64,000 bases of DNA from Rhodothermales bacterium (GTDB lineage: Bacteria; Bacteroidota; Rhodothermia; Rhodothermales; VXPQ01), in contig JAJDWX010000030.1 of the NCBI GenBank assembly GCA_022825385.1, forward strand, positions 1 to 64,000, given 5' to 3'. Shown here piece by piece: positions 10,290-18,923 of the stretch. Position 1 is the first letter of the stretch. The number at the start of each line of letters is the position of its first letter. The notes below the pieces were generated by a model. The model was not told the origin of the DNA. It was given only the letters and a program-made list of their open reading frames with translations, and did not search any database. A program made the translations under genes and the position numbers.

Positions 10290-12543
10290 CTTATCTACCC
10301 CCGACGGACTAAAAGCCGCTTGCGAAGAGGCAGAACGCACGCAAGCACAAGATTATTCCGAATGGCGCGAACAGATATACGAGCTGTTAAAATATGTTAA
10401 GGAAGCCTCATTGGAAGAACGTGAAAGCGAGGAATTTCATGAAAAAATATGGAAGGAAAATAAAATAGCAAATCTTGCGTTGCGAGAAAATGAAGATGTT
10501 AGCCTTGCTATTACTGACCCTAATGTAAGAAAGAATATTTCAAAAAAATTGATAAAAATTTTACCAAATAATCGTCACGAAAGAATTGATTTTTTGAATA
10601 AAATTAGAGATTATATAATTCATGATGTTTTTAGAAATAAAACTTCAAAGCCTTGGGCAAATACTACTCGGACACTGGCAGCGCTTTTCCCTACAGAATT
10701 CGTTGCATTAGCCGTAGATAGAGGAAGAAATAATTATGCTCGAAAACTTCTAAACAAAATGAATGTCAAACCAGATAAAATATTTATCGGGCAACATCGA
10801 CAAATTCTTGACAAAATAGAAGAGGCTTTGGGATCCATATCAGATGGCGATCTCCGTAAGTTGGCCAATCGGATGACTTTACCAAGAATGCTGCTTAATC
10901 TAATGAACGGAAATGAAGAAAAGATAGAAATGAACGATACTAAAACTTCAAAATCACACCTTGCCCCTGCAAAACCAAATGGAAAAACCTCCGAAATGAA
11001 AACCACAGACGCCCAAAACATCATTCTCTACGGTCCGCCAGGCACGGGCAAGACCTACACTATCCGACAACGGGCGATTGAATTGATTTTGGGAGAAAAA
11101 GCCCCAAAAAATCCTTCGACACAGGAACTAACGAATCTTTTTTTAGAATACCAGAAGACCGGAAACATTGAATTCGTGACTTTTCATCAATCCTATGGAT
11201 ACGAAGAGTTTATCGAAGGACTTCGTCCCATTTTAGAGGATGATAACAAGGAAATACGCTACGAATTACATGATGGAATATTCAAGCGTATGGCCATGAG
11301 GGCTGATGAAGAGCGAAATAAAGTGATCCACAAGAAAGAATTAAATTTCGAACAATTATGGCAACGGCTCATGGATACGATTCGGAATTCTCCAGATCGT
11401 GTTTACCCAGGTAATGGAAAAATTTCTTATCGTATGGGTATATCAGATAGGGATGGCATAAAACTTTATCCTAAAAACACCCCATATACTGTTTCTACCA
11501 GTGTTTCCAAGGAGAAAATGAAAGATATTTGGGAAAAAATATATATTGATGCTTCAAAGCCATCAAAATTAACTTCTAATTTGCTTCGAGATAATATTAT
11601 TGGTCATAAAAATCATATTACAGCTCCCCGATTTGTTTATGACAGACTTATTGAATTAAATAACAAAATTGAATTAAATAACAAAATTACTCCCCCCGAA
11701 GACAAACCCACAGAGTACGTCCTCGTCATCGACGAAATAAACCGGGGCAACGTGAGCAAAATTCTGGGCGAGTTGATCACGCTGCTGGAGCCGGATAAGC
11801 GGCTCGGGGCCGAGAACGAATTGAGGCTGCCCCTGGCCTATTCGCCCGAATCGCGCTTTGGCGTACCGCCCAATCTGCATATCCTCGGCACCATGAACAC
11901 GGCGGATCGCTCCATTGCGTTAATGGATGCCGCGCTACGGCGCCGCTTCACTTTCGAAGAGGTTATGCCGGACAAGGAGTGCCTCCAGAGAATGCTTAAA
12001 GAAGCGCTGGGAGACGGTTCGCCCCTTGCGCAACTGGTTGTTGACCTGTTCGAGGTCCTGAATAAACGGATCCGCTTTCTCTACGACCGCGACCACCAGA
12101 TTGGCCATGCCTACTTCCTTCGCGTGAAGAGCCTGGACGATTTGCGCTTTGTTTTCGCCAAGCGGGTGATTCCCCTCCTCCAGGAATACTTCTATGGCGA
12201 CTGGAACAAGATATGCATGGTTCTTGGCTGTCCATACAGCGACGCTGGAAAGTCCCTCTCCAGTAAAAATCAGCATCCGATCATCCATGCGGATACATTT
12301 TCGGAAACGGACACGCTCGGCTTCGATCACGACGACTACGAAGACCGGGTGGATTTCAGCATTGCGCCGGCATTCCAGAATACTGAAAAGGAAATGAATA
12401 AAGATGACCTCGTCCGCGCATTTCTCGGCGTATTGCAACTCAAGCAGGAGGATTTCGATGAACGCCTTAAGGAACTTATGGACAACGAGGCCCCGCCGGA
12501 CAAGGAGGGCGGCGACAAAGAAACAGACGAGGAGGATTCGTGA
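10282..12543 (+). CDS. mcrB: McrB-type AAA+ GTPase of a Type IV restriction system
   Basis: 753 residues. The AAA+ core has Walker A GPPGTGKT (251-258), Walker B and sensor IDEINRGN (from 483) and the McrB signature MNTADRSI (538), followed by LMDAALRRRF. McrB binds GTP, forms a hexamer and drives the McrC nuclease onto modified DNA (RNA in some relatives). The N-terminal 230 residues should read the target; I do not recognise their fold. Base composition is mosaic: roughly 10330-10960 and 11090-11690 are very AT-rich, while the Walker A segment and everything after 11695 match the GC-rich surroundings. The AT-rich insert between Walker A and Walker B also holds an in-frame 18-bp tandem duplication (11650-11685). 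The start overlaps the coiled-coil gene; the stop overlaps mcrC. Confidence 0.9.
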   Translation: MFDLSTPDGLKAACEEAERTQAQDYSEWREQIYELLKYVKEASLEERESEEFHEKIWKENKIANLALRENEDVSLAITDPNVRKNISKKLIKILPNNRHERIDFLNKIRDYIIHDVFRNKTSKPWANTTRTLAALFPTEFVALAVDRGRNNYARKLLNKMNVKPDKIFIGQHRQILDKIEEALGSISDGDLRKLANRMTLPRMLLNLMNGNEEKIEMNDTKTSKSHLAPAKPNGKTSEMKTTDAQNIILYGPPGTGKTYTIRQRAIELILGEKAPKNPSTQELTNLFLEYQKTGNIEFVTFHQSYGYEEFIEGLRPILEDDNKEIRYELHDGIFKRMAMRADEERNKVIHKKELNFEQLWQRLMDTIRNSPDRVYPGNGKISYRMGISDRDGIKLYPKNTPYTVSTSVSKEKMKDIWEKIYIDASKPSKLTSNLLRDNIIGHKNHITAPRFVYDRLIELNNKIELNNKITPPEDKPTEYVLVIDEINRGNVSKILGELITLLEPDKRLGAENELRLPLAYSPESRFGVPPNLHILGTMNTADRSIALMDAALRRRFTFEEVMPDKECLQRMLKEALGDGSPLAQLVVDLFEVLNKRIRFLYDRDHQIGHAYFLRVKSLDDLRFVFAKRVIPLLQEYFYGDWNKICMVLGCPYSDAGKSLSSKNQHPIIHADTFSETDTLGFDHDDYEDRVDFSIAPAFQNTEKEMNKDDLVRAFLGVLQLKQEDFDERLKELMDNEAPPDKEGGDKETDEEDS
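11650..11685 (+). repeat. 18-bp tandem duplication inside mcrB
   Basis: Two exact copies of ATTGAATTAAATAACAAA (11650-11667 and 11668-11685), giving IELNNK twice. The unit is a multiple of three, so copy-number change would not break the frame. It marks the end of the AT-rich insert just before Walker B. Confidence 0.95.
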
Positions 12544-13913
12544 CGCGCACGTACAAACGCATCGTCATCCGGGAACACGAGCGGATCGTTCGAAGCGATC
12601 AGGACAGCGCAGGCCCGGGCGAGTATCAACGCCTCCATTCGCGCCTGTACGATCAGTTAAAGCGCTTCGACCAGCGCGAGCGCACAGCAAACGAGCAGGT
12701 ATTCGCCTGGGGAGATAATCGCGCCCAGGCGCAGCAATGGGTTGGCGTCATCCAGGTGCCCGGCCTTCAGGTGGAAATCCTTCCCAAGGTGGATAGCCCG
12801 GAATCCAGCGAGGACAGCCAGGGAGAACACGAGGCGCGCCATAACCTCCTCTATATGCTTGCTATCGCAGGCGACGTACCCGTAAGAGACCGCGACGTAG
12901 CGCATCTCGCAAACCGCAAGGCCCCGCTCTCCGAACTGCTCATCGCTATCTTCGCGTACCGACTTCGCGAGGAGCTGCTGCTCGGCGCCGAACATGCCTA
13001 CCTGCAACGGGAAGAAAACCTCCGACGATTCAAGGGCAAGTTAATAATCCCTGCGCAAATACTTCATAATTCGGCGCGCCGCGAACGTTTCTTTTGCCGG
13101 TTTGACGAATTTTCCAAAGACACGGCAATGAATCGCATCTTCCGATTCGCGTGCGCCACGCTGCTTAACTGGACGCATACCCCCTCCACCCAGGACAAAC
13201 TCCGGCATTGCCTGCTATTGCTGGACGGCGTTGCGTATGTACCGATCCATGACGAGCTGTTCGAGCAGATACCCATTACGCGACAAAACGAGCGCTTCGC
13301 GGACGCGCTCCATTTTTGCCGGCTCATCCTCCAGGCCCGTTCGCCGACGACGAATACAGGAAAACAGCGCAGTTTTTCGCTGTTGTTCGATATGAACGAG
13401 GTTTTTGAAGCCTTCGTGGCCGCCTTTATGAGAAAATGGGTGATGCCTTTGCCTGGTTTTCCCGAACATCGGCTCTATCCCCAGGCCAAACGACGGCAAC
13501 GCCATCTCATAACCCGCAACGGGAAAGGCGTACTTTCGCTTCGTCCCGACCTGCTCATAGAGGCCCCGGAAGACGACCGAAGGCTTGTTCTGGACACCAA
13601 ATGGAAAAGGCTCTCTGGAAGCGGCGGACGCGGCGGCGCAGGAGCCGCCGATATTTACCAACTCTATGCCTATACCCAGCGATATGGCTGCAAGCGCAGC
13701 ATGCTTCTCTACCCCCATGTATCGGGAGCCGAGGAACGCGATTTCGAGATTATTGATCGCTCCAACGAGCCTGCCGGGCAACAGATTCTCGTACGGTATG
13801 TCGATCTTCATCGCAACCTGCGCGCAAACCGGGAATCCCTTGCCAGGGAACTGAAGCAGATCGTAACAGAAGGCCTCGCCGCCAAATCGCAACCTGTTTC
13901 GTTGTCCGCATAG
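12540..13913 (+). CDS. mcrC: McrC nuclease subunit
   Basis: 457 residues, the usual length for McrC. The N-terminal part is the McrB-contacting beta-rich region; the C-terminal part is a PD-(D/E)XK nuclease with RPD at 335-337, LDTK at 351-354 and the family glutamine in IYQLYAYTQ. It cuts DNA when activated by the McrB GTPase ring. The GTG start at 12540 overlaps the mcrB stop (GTGA) and has a strong GAGGAGG ribosome site at 12529-12535, so the pair is translationally coupled. Composition is uniformly GC-rich, unlike the first half of mcrB. It is the last gene of the defence island; the next gene is convergent, 28 bases on. Confidence 0.92.
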   Translation: MTRTYKRIVIREHERIVRSDQDSAGPGEYQRLHSRLYDQLKRFDQRERTANEQVFAWGDNRAQAQQWVGVIQVPGLQVEILPKVDSPESSEDSQGEHEARHNLLYMLAIAGDVPVRDRDVAHLANRKAPLSELLIAIFAYRLREELLLGAEHAYLQREENLRRFKGKLIIPAQILHNSARRERFFCRFDEFSKDTAMNRIFRFACATLLNWTHTPSTQDKLRHCLLLLDGVAYVPIHDELFEQIPITRQNERFADALHFCRLILQARSPTTNTGKQRSFSLLFDMNEVFEAFVAAFMRKWVMPLPGFPEHRLYPQAKRRQRHLITRNGKGVLSLRPDLLIEAPEDDRRLVLDTKWKRLSGSGGRGGAGAADIYQLYAYTQRYGCKRSMLLYPHVSGAEERDFEIIDRSNEPAGQQILVRYVDLHRNLRANRESLARELKQIVTEGLAAKSQPVSLSA

Positions 13914-13941
13914 TCCGCCGCGCCACGCCCCCGCACCCCTC

Positions 13942-14970
13942 CTATATCCCGCGCCGCACCGCCTCCATGGTCCCAAGCACCCGGTTCCACGTCTCCGGGC
14001 GCTCCAGCACGGCGTTGGGAAACATACATCCGTCCCAGCAAATATGCCGGATGCCTTCCCGCAGTTCGCCGCGGTCGTCCAGCAACCACTGCCGACTGCA
14101 CCATACCGGGTCCAGTTTGCCTTCGGGGGCGTCGACCGGGCAATGCCTGCCCGTCTTGTCGTGCGAACCGCCCCCGAACACGGACCCGTCCGTCTGCGCC
14201 ACATGAAAATCGAACAGATAGGGCGCAAGAGAGGCGGTCATGGTTCGGTACGCCTCCCGGAACGCTTCTTCCGCGTACCCGTCCTCCAGTAAAGCGGCTT
14301 CGGGCGCATTGTATCCAAGCAAATACAAGTACGTGTGGGCCAGATCGGCCTGAAAACCCAGCGAGGCGGGACGATCCACCTCTTCCAGCAAGCGCAGCAT
14401 CTCCACCCAGGAATGCATGGCCGCCCAGCAAATCTCCCCTTCTGCGGCAATGCGTTCCCCGTACTCTTCCGCAACAAGCGCCGCCTCGCGAAAGGTATCT
14501 GCAATCTTCGTCGTATTCTCGACGGGATGCGCGGCCCATTCGACCGGGCTTGCCGCCGAATCGATCCGAATCACGCCGCAGGACCGAACGCCGTGCGCAT
14601 TCAGCGCGGACGCATATTCGCACGCAGCCCGGACCGCCTCCACGAAGCGGCGCCGGTCGTTGCGGCTGCCCATCGCGCTGCCCCCAAGCATGTCGGGGTA
14701 CACGGGAGCCACGACGGACCCTACCCCCAGGCCCAGCGCGGCGATGCGATCCGCAAGGGCGCGGATTTCGTCCGGCGAAGCATGAATATCGATATGGGGT
14801 TCGTACAAAAACAGGTCCACGCCATCGAAGCGAATGGACGGGTCCGCTTCGATCCGGGCATCCGCCGTAAGTCGAAGCATCCGCTCCAGCCCGATAGCGG
14901 GTTCGGACGCGCCCGCCCCCTTCCCCACCAGCCCAGGCCACATGGCGTTATGAAGCAATAATCGCCGCAT
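13942..14970 (-). CDS. Sugar phosphate isomerase/epimerase (TIM barrel)
   Basis: 342 residues, cytoplasmic, xylose isomerase-like TIM barrel. Family-type metal-site regions are visible: a glutamate in [29 protein letters not shown] in place of the usual D-H segment, [16 protein letters not shown] and CWDGCMF. It resembles isomerases found in planctomycete-like sugar catabolism clusters, but the substrate is not evident. The ATG at 14970 lies inside the last unit of a 42-bp tandem repeat; an in-frame ATG at 14943 (MWPGLVGKG) may be the original start. It is the last gene of a minus-strand run beginning with the SGNH hydrolase at 25907, and it ends facing mcrC. Confidence 0.75.
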   Translation of the reverse strand: MRRLLLHNAMWPGLVGKGAGASEPAIGLERMLRLTADARIEADPSIRFDGVDLFLYEPHIDIHASPDEIRALADRIAALGLGVGSVVAPVYPDMLGGSAMGSRNDRRRFVEAVRAACEYASALNAHGVRSCGVIRIDSAASPVEWAAHPVENTTKIADTFREAALVAEEYGERIAAEGEICWAAMHSWVEMLRLLEEVDRPASLGFQADLAHTYLYLLGYNAPEAALLEDGYAEEAFREAYRTMTASLAPYLFDFHVAQTDGSVFGGGSHDKTGRHCPVDAPEGKLDPVWCSRQWLLDDRGELREGIRHICWDGCMFPNAVLERPETWNRVLGTMEAVRRGI

Positions 14971-15071
14971 TTTTTACGGAGAATAGATAATGAAGAGAAA
15001 TAATCGCCGCATTTTCTGCGTAGAATAGATTTTGTGAGGTAATAATCACCGCATTTTCTGCGTAGAATAGG
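14957..15071. repeat. Tandem repeat, 42-bp unit, 2.7 copies
   Basis: Units start at 14957, 14999 and 15041, each beginning AATAATC-CCGCATTTT and containing TGCGTAGAATAG or a close variant. Inside each unit CGCA-TTTTC-TGCG can form a small stem. On the minus strand every unit carries ATGCGG, and the copy nearest the isomerase gene provides its start codon. The period is 14 codons and one minus-strand frame stays open through all units as repeated ILRRKCGDY-type peptides. Confidence 0.9.
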
Positions 15072-15090
15072 GAGCGTCCGCCGCAAAAGG

Positions 15091-17727
15091 TCAGCGCCCG
15101 CGCCGCCGCGCGATGTCTTCCGCCTCCGCTTTCAACTGCCGGTAGACCTCGCGGGCCTCTTCGAATTGCCCGTAGACATGGTCTTTTTCCCGTTGCGAGC
15201 GCCAGCCGGGCCACTGCTCGGCCAGGGCGTGGAGCTTGTCGATCCAGGCTATTCCGTACTCGGCAGCCGCTATCGACCGAACCGGAACGCCGTCCGCAAT
15301 CACCCAAACCGGATTCGTCAAGGCGAACGCATACGCAATGTCCAGCGGCAAGCGCTCTTCGGGCGCGCCGCTTATCCGCAGATGATACCACCCCGACTGA
15401 TCGGGACGGAATGCGTCCTCGAAGGTCATGGACCTACGGTCGCCCTCGAACAGCATTTCCCGGACCACTTCTCCGTTGAACACCAGTTCGGCTTTCTCCA
15501 GCGGCGTAATCGACGTAACCTCGAAACGCACCGTTACCTCCGCCCCCGCGTCGATAGCGACCGTTTCGCCCGGAATGCGCCCGTCCACCGTAAAATCCAC
15601 GAGGGGGCCGCTCGTAACGAACGCATGTCCGGCGGCCATGCCCTCGAACCAGCTCCGCATGCCCAGCGCGCCGTCCGCCGGCTTGACGTACGTCCGCACC
15701 GACCCGACAAGCGGCGTTCGCTGCAGGTTGCTTATGGAATCCTCCCCGCCCACCAGCGCGGTCCGGATGCCGTTGTTCCACACGGCGTACAACGGCGGAT
15801 AGCCGTCCTGGGCCGTAGACCACTCCAGCGCATCCGTAGTCCCCAGCGCCGCGTCCACCATAAACCCGCGCGCATGGCTCAGGTCGTCTTCCAGCGGATC
15901 GCCAACAAAGAAGGAATGCACATACGCTGTCCAGGCGCCTTGCTCCTTCGCTTTTCTGAATATGTCCGTATTCGAGGGGTAGAGGCTCTCGATGGCCGTG
16001 CCCTCGTACCCGGTCACGTACGGGGAAATGAGGTGGTCCCGCATCCCGAACAGGAACACATGGCCATAAAACGGCGGACGATATTCCTGTCCGACCACCA
16101 GCGCCATATCCGGGGTGGACAAGGGATGCGCGCCCCCGCCCGGCACGAAAAATTGCTGATCCAGTATCCGATTGTCCTTGTTCGCCACTTGTTCGAGCAC
16201 CAGATCCTGGTCCTCCGCGGCAGACATCATCATCAGGTTCTCCAGCGTATTGTGCAAATTGCCCCCGTAGTTCATATGCACGTGCGTAGAGGCCCCGTAC
16301 CATCCTTTCGCCTCCATATCGATCGCCGGTTCAAGCGTCATCTCATGCCGAAGCGTTTCCCCCGCCGCGATATGCAGCGTATCCGTTACCGGAACGTATT
16401 CGAGTCCCTTGACGGCCCGGACCACCGCCTGCCCTTCCGGCAATTCCAGTTCGAACGTGCCCGTATGATGAAACGCCCACTGGGCGGCGCGCGGCGCAAT
16501 GCGCGCATAGGCGTCCGTGGGCGCATAGAATTTTCCGTCCGACGCGACCAGATGAATCCGGCTCCCCGCAGGCAATCCGCCCGCCCCCGTCGTGGTAACG
16601 GACAACCGGCCCACGGGATGCTTCCAGCGGCGCTCCGTAATTTCCACGTCCACGATTTTTCCGCCGTAGGTTTCAAGCAGTTTCAACTGGGGCAAACCAT
16701 CCCGGTTGTCGATATACGCGATCCATTCCCCGTCCGGCGACCAGCGCGGATGAAAGGCGTCGTGCTCGAAAAACGTGAGTTTGTACGGCTCGCCGCCCGC
16801 CGTCGGCTGCACGTAGAGGTTGTTGAACTGATCCGCTGCGCCGCGCGTAGACGAAAACACGAACCGCTTGCCGTCCAGCGACACGTCTGGCTGCGCGCGA
16901 TACAAGGTTTGCTCTGCCAGTACGAGCGCGCGGTCCGCAAACCCGTCCTCGCGGGCCGGTACGCGAAAGACGTTCCCGCTTCCGAGGGCCACGTCGCGAT
17001 TCGCCACCAGCAACAATTCTTCCCCGGAAGGCAACCAGGCCGGACTGGTGTGGATGTCCTGCGGCCCGAAATACAGCCGATCCCGCCCAAAATCGTTGTC
17101 CCGCGTGACCGGCACGGGCTCCCCGGCCCACGCCCCTTCCGAAACAGCCCGGATATACACGTTGAAATATCCGTTCGGCTCGGTCGAAACGTAGGCGATG
17201 CGGGTTCCGTCCGGGCTGAACCGGGGGTCCGCAACAAGGTGCTGCCCGCCGGGACCCAGCGCATGGGTTTCCCCGGTCTCGACATTCAGCATTTCCAGTC
17301 CGATGGCCGCGCCGTGGTCGTCGGCGGCGTAGACCAGCCAGCGTCCGTCGGGCGAATAATTCGGGGACGAATAATAGCGCGGCCCCGCCACCAGCTGCGT
17401 CGCGACGCCGGTAGCCGCCTCCACGCGCCAGATCGTCCCCTGCATGGCTACGGCGATGTGCTTCCCGTCCGGATGCCAGCTCGGATACCAGGGCGTGGAC
17501 GAAGGGGCGGGCGGGAGGTAGAAGTTCTGCATGTACATGCCGCCGGCGCGGGCGCCCGGATACCCCTCGAATATCCGCGTGACGGGCGCGGCGGCGGACT
17601 GCGCCCGCGCAGCGTCGGCGCCTGTCGGACCCAACCCTGCCGCGCAGAGAAAAAGGGCTGCGCAGGGCGTTCGGGCGAACGCCTTCCGCCAGGAGCGGCG
17701 GATGGAAACCCCGGCTTGCCGCATCAT
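15091..17727 (-). CDS. Secreted TolB-like beta-propeller fused to a CehA/McbA-type metallohydrolase
   Basis: 878 residues with an N-terminal signal peptide (to about residue 45, ending in ADAARAQSA). Residues 60-400 are PD40/TolB propeller blades with repeated SPDG motifs (YSPDGRWLVYAAD, FSPDGTRIAYVST, WSPDGEWIAYIDN). A beta-sandwich stretch follows, and from about residue 500 a PHP-like metallohydrolase domain begins with GWYGASTHVHMNYGG, where the H-x-H pair should bind metal, with later AYVHSFF and GGEDS. CehA/McbA proteins hydrolyse esters or carbamates, but most relatives have no known substrate. It probably acts in the periplasm or at the surface. It lies 10 bases from the ThuA gene and forms a co-directional run with the neighbouring catabolic genes. 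Confidence 0.75.
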   Translation of the reverse strand: MMRQAGVSIRRSWRKAFARTPCAALFLCAAGLGPTGADAARAQSAAAPVTRIFEGYPGARAGGMYMQNFYLPPAPSSTPWYPSWHPDGKHIAVAMQGTIWRVEAATGVATQLVAGPRYYSSPNYSPDGRWLVYAADDHGAAIGLEMLNVETGETHALGPGGQHLVADPRFSPDGTRIAYVSTEPNGYFNVYIRAVSEGAWAGEPVPVTRDNDFGRDRLYFGPQDIHTSPAWLPSGEELLLVANRDVALGSGNVFRVPAREDGFADRALVLAEQTLYRAQPDVSLDGKRFVFSSTRGAADQFNNLYVQPTAGGEPYKLTFFEHDAFHPRWSPDGEWIAYIDNRDGLPQLKLLETYGGKIVDVEITERRWKHPVGRLSVTTTGAGGLPAGSRIHLVASDGKFYAPTDAYARIAPRAAQWAFHHTGTFELELPEGQAVVRAVKGLEYVPVTDTLHIAAGETLRHEMTLEPAIDMEAKGWYGASTHVHMNYGGNLHNTLENLMMMSAAEDQDLVLEQVANKDNRILDQQFFVPGGGAHPLSTPDMALVVGQEYRPPFYGHVFLFGMRDHLISPYVTGYEGTAIESLYPSNTDIFRKAKEQGAWTAYVHSFFVGDPLEDDLSHARGFMVDAALGTTDALEWSTAQDGYPPLYAVWNNGIRTALVGGEDSISNLQRTPLVGSVRTYVKPADGALGMRSWFEGMAAGHAFVTSGPLVDFTVDGRIPGETVAIDAGAEVTVRFEVTSITPLEKAELVFNGEVVREMLFEGDRRSMTFEDAFRPDQSGWYHLRISGAPEERLPLDIAYAFALTNPVWVIADGVPVRSIAAAEYGIAWIDKLHALAEQWPGWRSQREKDHVYGQFEEAREVYRQLKAEAEDIARRRGR

Positions 17728-17737
17728 AAGCGCCTCC

Positions 17738-18817
17738 CTATTCTATCCATTCGGATGCTTCTTCGGCGGTCATGTCCAGGTCCGCCGGATACACCCCGAC
17801 GGCATGGGACCCAAACCCGTAGAACGTAGGGTCGTAGCGCCCTACGTAGCGCACGTCGGCTTCTTCCGGGATGCTGTCCTCCATGCCCAGGCCCCAGAAT
17901 ACCGCATTCGCCAGCAACCGGCGAACCCCCTCGCTTTCCAGGTCCACGGAAGCGCCCAGCGTCGTAGCGAAAACGCGCGTGGCGTTGCCGGTCTCCCCCG
18001 TCCAGAGGCGGCGCCAGGCAACGGGCACGATAGACGTTTCGTATTCGGGCGGGGCGTACGGGTCCAGGCCCTTCAGCGTCAATCCGTACAGCAGGACCTC
18101 TGTGCCCTCCGGCAAGTCGGTAAGTCCGTACACATCCGTATCGCCGTATACGTTGTCCCCGATCCCGTTCAAGATCGGATCCTCTTCGTACGCGTAATTC
18201 ACAAGGCCCCGCGTCCCTTCCACGGCATGCCGGCCATGGTGGTTAATCCAGGTTTCCCCCAGCACCTGCCTGCCCCATCCCCCTTCCCAGCCGGGGACTT
18301 CGCTCCACGTATCGTAGCGTATGAACGGGTGGTCCGGGTCCTCGAAACGGAAGGCGTGCGTAGCGGTGCGCAGTCCGATAATGGGCTTGCCGGAATTGGT
18401 GAACGCCTCGATATGCCGCATCTGCTCTTCCGGCAGATCGCGAAAGCGCGTAAACATAACCATCAGGTCCGCTTCTTCAAGGAGATGCAGCCCGGAAATA
18501 TTATGCGGATATTCCGGGTCGATCGCGCCGGTTTCCGGGTCGATGGCGTACAGGACGGTGGTTTTGAACCCATGCCGGAACGCCAGGATGCGGGCCAGCT
18601 GGGTCAGCGCTTCTTCGGAGCGATATTCTTCGTCTCCGGTTACGAGCGCGATATGCTTGCCCGCGCCAGGCCCGCCCGAGCCTTCGTAGACCACCCAGGG
18701 CGTATCGTCCTGCGCCTGCGCAAGCGCGAAAGGCGGCGTCGCGAGCGCCAACGCGGCGCACAAGGCGAAAAACGCGGCGCAAAACCCGGCGGCAAACGGA
18801 AAAAGTCGTGGATTCAT
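17738..18817 (-). CDS. Exported ThuA domain protein
   Basis: 359 residues from the ATG at 18817; the open frame extends 17 codons further up but this start gives a clean signal peptide (MNPRLFPFAAGF, hydrophobic to ALA near residue 30). The mature protein is a ThuA domain, a glutamine amidotransferase-like fold: KHIALVTGDEEYRSEEAL, HNISGLHLLEEADLMVMFTRFR, GKPIIGLRTATHAF, and WINHHGRHA in the middle. The cysteine of true amidotransferases is absent, as is normal in this family. ThuA proteins have been linked to trehalose and other disaccharide use, often with 3-keto-sugar chemistry. Found here beside dehydrogenase-like proteins, it probably helps process a sugar in the periplasm. The substrate is unknown. 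Confidence 0.8.
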   Translation of the reverse strand: MNPRLFPFAAGFCAAFFALCAALALATPPFALAQAQDDTPWVVYEGSGGPGAGKHIALVTGDEEYRSEEALTQLARILAFRHGFKTTVLYAIDPETGAIDPEYPHNISGLHLLEEADLMVMFTRFRDLPEEQMRHIEAFTNSGKPIIGLRTATHAFRFEDPDHPFIRYDTWSEVPGWEGGWGRQVLGETWINHHGRHAVEGTRGLVNYAYEEDPILNGIGDNVYGDTDVYGLTDLPEGTEVLLYGLTLKGLDPYAPPEYETSIVPVAWRRLWTGETGNATRVFATTLGASVDLESEGVRRLLANAVFWGLGMEDSIPEEADVRYVGRYDPTFYGFGSHAVGVYPADLDMTAEEASEWIE

Positions 18818-18923
18818 GATGCAAAATGCGATTCGGGAAACAGGGGGCATAAACAATTTCGGGGGCATAATGCAAGAATAAACATACTACGCCACGGAAT
18901 CAACGAACGCAACCCGTAGCAAA

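Noticed and set aside
14957-15071. Possible CRISPR array
   Set aside because: The units are contiguous 42-bp tandem copies without variable spacers, only 2.7 copies, and no cas gene is near.
14721-15086. Minus-strand frame with ILRRKCGDY-type repeats as a gene
   Set aside because: After the repeats it runs out of frame into the isomerase gene. Kept only as an observation on the tandem repeat.
15166-17829. A plus-strand open frame of 887 codons opposite the propeller-CehA gene
   Set aside because: It is Arg/His/Pro-rich with no domain pattern and lies exactly antisense to a gene with clear motifs. GC-rich DNA often leaves such antisense frames open.
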